DNA of 64,000 nucleotides from Arcobacter iocasae (GTDB lineage: Bacteria > Campylobacterota > Campylobacteria > Campylobacterales > Arcobacteraceae), in assembly GCF_042214795.1 (NCBI RefSeq), contig NZ_CP090177.1, positions 496,001 through 560,000 on the forward strand. Reading direction: 5' to 3'. A program made the position numbers and the translations under genes. The notes under the pieces were generated by a model that was not told the DNA's origin, searched no databases, and saw only the letters and a program-made list of their open reading frames with translations. This document shows positions 60,217-64,000 of the stretch, one piece after another. The number at the start of each line of letters is the position of its first letter. The first letter of the stretch is position 1.

Positions 60217-60954
60217 TTATACCTTATATTTATTCCAAATAGTCTCTTCATCTAATGAAGCTCTATTTTCTAGTACTTCAAAGGGAGTATATGCTTCTTT
60301 ATATCCCATAGAAAAATGATCTTTTATCCAATAACCTAAATAGATATATGGGATTTTTAATTGTTTAGCAACTTTTATTTGGGCCAATATTGAAAACTTC
60401 CCAATAGATAACTTTTCATAATCATGGTCATAAAAACAATAAATAGAAGAGATTGACTTATCCAAAATATCAGTTAAAGCAACACCAATTAATTTATCAT
60501 CTCTCATATATAAAAACTCTTTTGTAAATGAAGTTTTACCATCAATATAAGATCGACTATATTCTATTGGTTCAATTGGTGCGTAAGGCCATGATTTTTT
60601 ATCATTCATGTATTTATGGTATTTATCATATAAATTTAGATGATCTACAGAAATTGAAGGGGGTTGAATATATACTTTTGTATCTTTATTTTTTGCCATT
60701 ACCCTTTTTTCTGATTTAGAGAATTTGTAATTTGCAACATCAATTCTAATACTTATACACTTTGTACAATTCTTGCACTCTGGAACAAAGTGCATTCTTC
60801 CAAATCTTCTCCAACCATGCTCTAGCATATTTTGGTAATCTTCTGGCGTGCAGTTTTTTAAGTATCTATATCTTATATCAGATATTTCATTGTCAAAATA
60901 AGAACAATCTTTATTATTCTCTACAAACTCTAATTCATCATCTATCAATTGCAT
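60217..60954 (-). CDS. bpt: aminoacyl-tRNA-protein transferase (Bpt/Ate family)
   Basis: This 245-residue protein has the N-terminal cysteine motif of the family: WRRFGRMHFVPECKNCTKCI. The C-terminal GNAT-like region shows YCFYDHDYEKLSIGKFSILA and YIYLGYWIKDHFSMGYKEAY. Such transferases attach leucine (Bpt) or arginine (Ate) to protein N-termini to mark them for ClpS/ClpAP degradation. In Campylobacterota the Bpt type, acting on N-terminal Asp or Glu, is usual. It starts 2 bases after the trpA stop. Confidence 0.88.
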   Translation of the reverse strand: MQLIDDELEFVENNKDCSYFDNEISDIRYRYLKNCTPEDYQNMLEHGWRRFGRMHFVPECKNCTKCISIRIDVANYKFSKSEKRVMAKNKDTKVYIQPPSISVDHLNLYDKYHKYMNDKKSWPYAPIEPIEYSRSYIDGKTSFTKEFLYMRDDKLIGVALTDILDKSISSIYCFYDHDYEKLSIGKFSILAQIKVAKQLKIPYIYLGYWIKDHFSMGYKEAYTPFEVLENRASLDEETIWNKYKV

Positions 60955-60956
60955 TA

Positions 60957-61697
60957 TTACTCGTTTATTTTTTCTTTTATCTCTTTTGCTATTGCAGTTA
61001 TTCTTTGGATTTTTTCACTATTACTTAAACTATCATCTATCAAATGTTTTACAAAAGCAGATCCAACTATTACACCATCAACATTCTTTGCTTTTGCTTT
61101 TGCTGTCTTTTCATCTACTCCAAAACCAATATATAAAGGAGTTTTAGTATACTTTCTAACATTATCAATAATATCACTTAAGTCCTCTTCTACTCCACTT
61201 CCAGTAATACCTGCATAAGCTACCATATAAACAAACTCTTTAGAATGTTCAACTACTTTTTTAATTCTATTTTCACTATGAGTTGGAGCCACAAAAGATA
61301 TTAACGCTTGCTCATAATGACTAGCTAATTTATTATATTTTAAACTCTCTTCAAAAGGAAAATCAGGAACAATAGCACCTTTTATTCCAAACTCTTGTGC
61401 TTTTGCAAAAAACTTTTCTATTCCATAATGGTAAAAAGGATTAGCATAACCCATCCACAAAGTTTTCATCTCAGGAGCAATTTTACTTGAAACTTCAAAT
61501 AAATCTTTTAATTTAAAACCATTTTTCAAGGCTATTAAATTTGCTTTTTCAATCACTGGACCATCTGCTACTGGATCAGTAAAAGGAATACCTAATTCTA
61601 AAATATCAACGCCTGCATCTTTCATATTAAAAGCTAAATCAACTGTAAAATTGTTTTCAGGTAATGATGCCGTAATGTATCCAACAAGTTTTTTCAA
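60957..61697 (-). CDS. trpA: tryptophan synthase alpha subunit
   Basis: This 246-residue TIM barrel releases indole from indoleglycerol phosphate and passes it to TrpB. ILELGIPFTDPVADGPVIEK contains the catalytic Glu and Asp, PDFPFEESLKY loop 6, and VYMVAYAGITGSGVEEDLSD with GFGVDEKTAKAK the phosphate-binding part. It is slightly shorter than the E. coli form (268). No trpB is beside it. It leads a unit with bpt, an unusual partner that probably reflects shared transcription rather than function. Confidence 0.95.
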   Translation of the reverse strand: MKKLVGYITASLPENNFTVDLAFNMKDAGVDILELGIPFTDPVADGPVIEKANLIALKNGFKLKDLFEVSSKIAPEMKTLWMGYANPFYHYGIEKFFAKAQEFGIKGAIVPDFPFEESLKYNKLASHYEQALISFVAPTHSENRIKKVVEHSKEFVYMVAYAGITGSGVEEDLSDIIDNVRKYTKTPLYIGFGVDEKTAKAKAKNVDGVIVGSAFVKHLIDDSLSNSEKIQRITAIAKEIKEKINE

Positions 61698-61881
61698 AAT
61701 ATAATCCTAATAAAATATTAATTTTTAATTATTCTATCTAATTTTATCTTGGAGAGATATGAGAATAGGCTCTACAATTAGATTTAAAATAAATTTTTTT
61801 AATATAACTATTGTTTTTTAGTTTTTCAAAAAAAGGATATTTTAGATACAATATTTACCTATAAATATTAAGGGTTATTTA

Positions 61882-62736
61882 GTGAGTATTATAAAAAATG
61901 AATTTCAAGGAAACTTACCATCTAATGATGGTACCGCATCTGCTAGTTTTGAAAAAATAAATATTAACAAAATAAAAAAAGCTAAAAATGTAAAAAAGCT
62001 TACAATGATTACAGCTTATGATGCATTATTTGCAAAACTATTTGAAGAACTTGCAGATATTATTTTAGTAGGTGATAGTTTAAATATGAGTTTTGCTGGT
62101 AAACCAGACACTTTATCTGCTACCTTAGAACAAATGATTTATCATACAAATGCAGTATGCAATGGCGCTAAAGAAGCCTTTGTAGTAATAGATATGCCCT
62201 TTGGAACCTACATAAATAAAGATCAAGCACTTAAAAATGCAATAAAAGCCTACCAAGAGACAAACGCTGCGGCTGTAAAAATAGAAGGTGGAGAAGATAG
62301 AGCAGATATAGTTTCACATCTTACATCTAATTCTATAGCAGTTATGGGACACATTGGTCTTATGCCTCAATATGTGAGAAGTGAAGGTGGTTACAAAGTA
62401 AGAGGTAAAACACAAGAAGACAAAGAACAACTACTTCGTGATGCTATTGCAATCGAAAAAGCGGGTGCTTTTTGTATCGTAATTGAAGGGGTTATGAGTG
62501 ATGTTGCCCAAGAGATTACAAAAGCTGTTTCAATACCAACTATTGGAATAGGAGCAGGAAAAGAAACAGATGGACAAGTTTTAGTTTGGTCAGATATGTT
62601 AGGATTTTTTGAAGAATTTAAACCAAAATTTGTAAGACACTATTTAGATGGTGCAGCACTTGTAAAAGATGCTGTTTCAACTTATAAATCAGATGTTCAG
62701 AACAAAACTTTCCCAAGTAAAGAAGAGGAATACTAA
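61882..62736 (+). CDS. panB: 3-methyl-2-oxobutanoate hydroxymethyltransferase
   Basis: The GTG at 61882 follows AAGGG. The next ATG is out of frame. The 284-residue enzyme makes ketopantoate for pantothenate and CoA. Conserved parts include MITAYDALFAKLFEELADII, LVGDSLNMSFAG, VVIDMPFGTYI and VMGHIGLMPQYVRSEGGYKV. There is an N-terminal extension of about 30 residues before the KKAKNVKKLTMITAYDA segment. Two bases separate it from ruvB. Confidence 0.95.
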   Translation: MSIIKNEFQGNLPSNDGTASASFEKININKIKKAKNVKKLTMITAYDALFAKLFEELADIILVGDSLNMSFAGKPDTLSATLEQMIYHTNAVCNGAKEAFVVIDMPFGTYINKDQALKNAIKAYQETNAAAVKIEGGEDRADIVSHLTSNSIAVMGHIGLMPQYVRSEGGYKVRGKTQEDKEQLLRDAIAIEKAGAFCIVIEGVMSDVAQEITKAVSIPTIGIGAGKETDGQVLVWSDMLGFFEEFKPKFVRHYLDGAALVKDAVSTYKSDVQNKTFPSKEEEY

Positions 62737-62738
62737 TA

Positions 62739-63755
62739 GTGGATGATAGATTAGTAAATGTAGAACAAATATCTTTTGAAGATGAAAAAGTTGAAGTAAA
62801 TTTACGACCCTCATCATGGGATGATTATATTGGTCAAGAAAAAATTAAAAAGAATCTAAGAGTCTTTATAGATGCAAGTAGAAAAAGAGGTGAAGCCTTA
62901 GATCATATCTTATTTTATGGACCTCCTGGACTTGGGAAAACTACACTTTCATACCTAATCTCAAATGAGATGGACTCAAACATAAAAATAACAGCTGGTC
63001 CTATGATTGAAAAGTCAGGAGATTTAGCTGCAATTTTAACAAACCTTGAAGAAGGTGATATTTTATTTATCGATGAAATTCATCGTTTAAGTCCAGCAGT
63101 TGAAGAGATACTTTATCCTGCTATGGAAGATTATCGATTAGATATTATTATTGGAAGTGGACCAGCTGCACAAACTGTAAAAATAGACTTACCAAGATTT
63201 ACACTAATTGGTGCTACTACAAGAGCTGGTATGCTTTCAAATCCTTTAAGAGAAAGATTTGGTATGCACTTTAGAATGCAGTTTTATACACATCCTGAGT
63301 TATCTAAAATCATTCAAAAAGCAGGAACAAAGCTAGATAAAGAGTGTGAAAAAGATGCAAGTTATGAAATTGCAAGAAGAAGCAGAGGAACACCTAGAAT
63401 TGCCCTTAGACTTTTAAGACGAGTAAGAGATTTTGCAGAAGTAGAAAATGAGCAAATAATCAAATTAAAAAGATGTGAATATGCCCTTAATGAATTGGGA
63501 GTAAATGAAACAGGCTTTGATGAGATGGATATAAATTTACTTGAACTTCTAGTTTCAAATAAAGGAAGACCAATGGGACTTTCTACAATTGCAGCAGCTT
63601 TAAGTGAAGATGAAGGTACTATAGAAGATGCCATAGAGCCATACTTATTAGCTAATGGATATATAGAAAGAACAGCAAGGGGAAGAGTTGCTAGTGTAAA
63701 AACATATGAACTTTTTAGACTTACAGCTCCTATTATAGAAGGTAAACTATTTTGA
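62739..63755 (+). CDS. ruvB: Holliday junction branch migration helicase RuvB
   Basis: This 338-residue AAA+ motor starts at a GTG 2 bases after panB. Walker A is FYGPPGLGKTTLSYLI, Walker B is ILFIDEIHRLSPAVEEILYP, sensor 1 is LIGATTRAGMLSNPLRERFG, and SRGTPRIALRLLRRVRDFA is sensor 2. A winged helix closes the protein with GLSTIAAALSEDEGTIED. It drives RuvA-bound junctions. Its TGA overlaps the TTG start of the next gene. Confidence 0.97.
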   Translation: MDDRLVNVEQISFEDEKVEVNLRPSSWDDYIGQEKIKKNLRVFIDASRKRGEALDHILFYGPPGLGKTTLSYLISNEMDSNIKITAGPMIEKSGDLAAILTNLEEGDILFIDEIHRLSPAVEEILYPAMEDYRLDIIIGSGPAAQTVKIDLPRFTLIGATTRAGMLSNPLRERFGMHFRMQFYTHPELSKIIQKAGTKLDKECEKDASYEIARRSRGTPRIALRLLRRVRDFAEVENEQIIKLKRCEYALNELGVNETGFDEMDINLLELLVSNKGRPMGLSTIAAALSEDEGTIEDAIEPYLLANGYIERTARGRVASVKTYELFRLTAPIIEGKLF

Positions 63756-64000
63756 AACCACAATATTTTTTGATTTTAATTGGAGCAATAACTCTTTATT
63801 TTCTAATTGAACTATTCCACCCTTTTCTAAAAGCAATGAGCGTTGCACTTTTACTTGCAGTTGCCACAAATACTTTAAGTATTAATGTATCAACTAAGAT
63901 TAAAAATAAATTTTTATCTTCAACTTTAATGACGATTATTTTAACCTTTGTATTCTTTATTCCACTGTTATATTGTGTATTCTCTTTTGCTACATTAATA
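63752..64000 (+). CDS. AI-2E family transporter-like membrane protein (3' end cut by window edge)
   Basis: The frame starts at a TTG that overlaps the ruvB stop in TTGA, and stays open to the window end (83 residues visible). The translation begins MKPQYFLILIGAITLYFLIE and has hydrophobic helices typical of the PerM/AI-2E permease family N-terminus, for example AMSVALLLAVATNTLS. In Campylobacter ruvB is followed by such a gene, which supports the call. The substrate is unknown. The missing C-terminal part prevents a stronger call. Confidence 0.7.
   Translation, partial: MKPQYFLILIGAITLYFLIELFHPFLKAMSVALLLAVATNTLSINVSTKIKNKFLSSTLMTIILTFVFFIPLLYCVFSFATLI

Noticed and set aside
1..64000. prophage, insertion sequence, defence island or tRNA-linked island
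   Set aside because: I found no transposase, integrase, phage structural gene, toxin-antitoxin pair, restriction system, or tRNA gene in any frame I read.

Overview
The window looks like chromosomal DNA from an Arcobacter-type member of the Campylobacterota. The DNA is very AT-rich, and gene orders and protein families known from Campylobacter, Helicobacter and Arcobacter are present: tig-clpP-def, ruvB followed by an AI-2E-type permease, a Csd6/Pgp2-like and Csd3/Pgp3-like pair, a carboxynorspermidine route, and a tmRNA with the tag ANNTNYAPAYAKVA. Sensors with an HQW(R/K)QPL phosphoacceptor box are numerous. I see no prophage, insertion sequence, CRISPR array, rRNA or tRNA. The species assignment is inference from gene content.

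Layout. 1-8.6 kb: a cut DoxX gene, a DsrE-like protein, a CoA-type Nudix hydrolase with bioA, a large periplasmic-binding histidine kinase, an MFS permease and poxB. 8.6-18.5 kb: an SQR-like flavoprotein behind a striking palindromic operator, a lipoprotein, a BCCT transporter, an ElaA acetyltransferase, a GntP permease, about 700 bases of repeat-like non-coding DNA, and an AraC regulator divergent from a HemJ-like/DUF3817/rhodanese cassette. 18.6-32.2 kb: purH, an ammonium transporter fused to a diguanylate cyclase, an ATP-grasp ligase, a TauE/SafE-like protein, purL, two divergent cell-shape peptidoglycan hydrolases, mgtE, a PAS histidine kinase and folE.

32.2-43.2 kb: a four-gene type II secretion/transformation-like operon, era, a YifB/ComM ATPase, def-clpP-tig, and a VWA-TPR protein with a lysine/asparagine-rich tail. 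43.2-48.5 kb: two adjacent PPK2 kinases, nspC overlapping a rubredoxin gene, a 108-base tandem duplication, carboxynorspermidine dehydrogenase and ssrA. 48.5-56.8 kb: a second periplasmic-binding sensor (diguanylate cyclase output), a DEAD-box helicase, an operon of CZB chemoreceptor, response regulator and histidine kinase, two tiny membrane proteins and a DUF2325 protein. 56.8-64 kb: a Fur-family regulator divergent from feoAB, then bpt-trpA, panB, ruvB and the start of an AI-2E-type permease.

Themes. Signal transduction is dense: three histidine kinases, two diguanylate cyclases, a soluble chemoreceptor and one stand-alone receiver. Two of these sensors share nearly the same NMT1/THI5-like periplasmic head but have different outputs, and an ammonium channel is wired to cyclic-di-GMP. 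Iron handling forms a coherent block (fur, feoAB and a DUF2325 gene with Fur-box-like sites). The best candidates for something new are the Amt-GGDEF fusion, the paired periplasmic sensors, the three-site palindromic operator before the SQR-like gene, the tandem-duplicated structured element between the polyamine genes, and the dispersed intergenic element at 13.5 and 15.7 kb.
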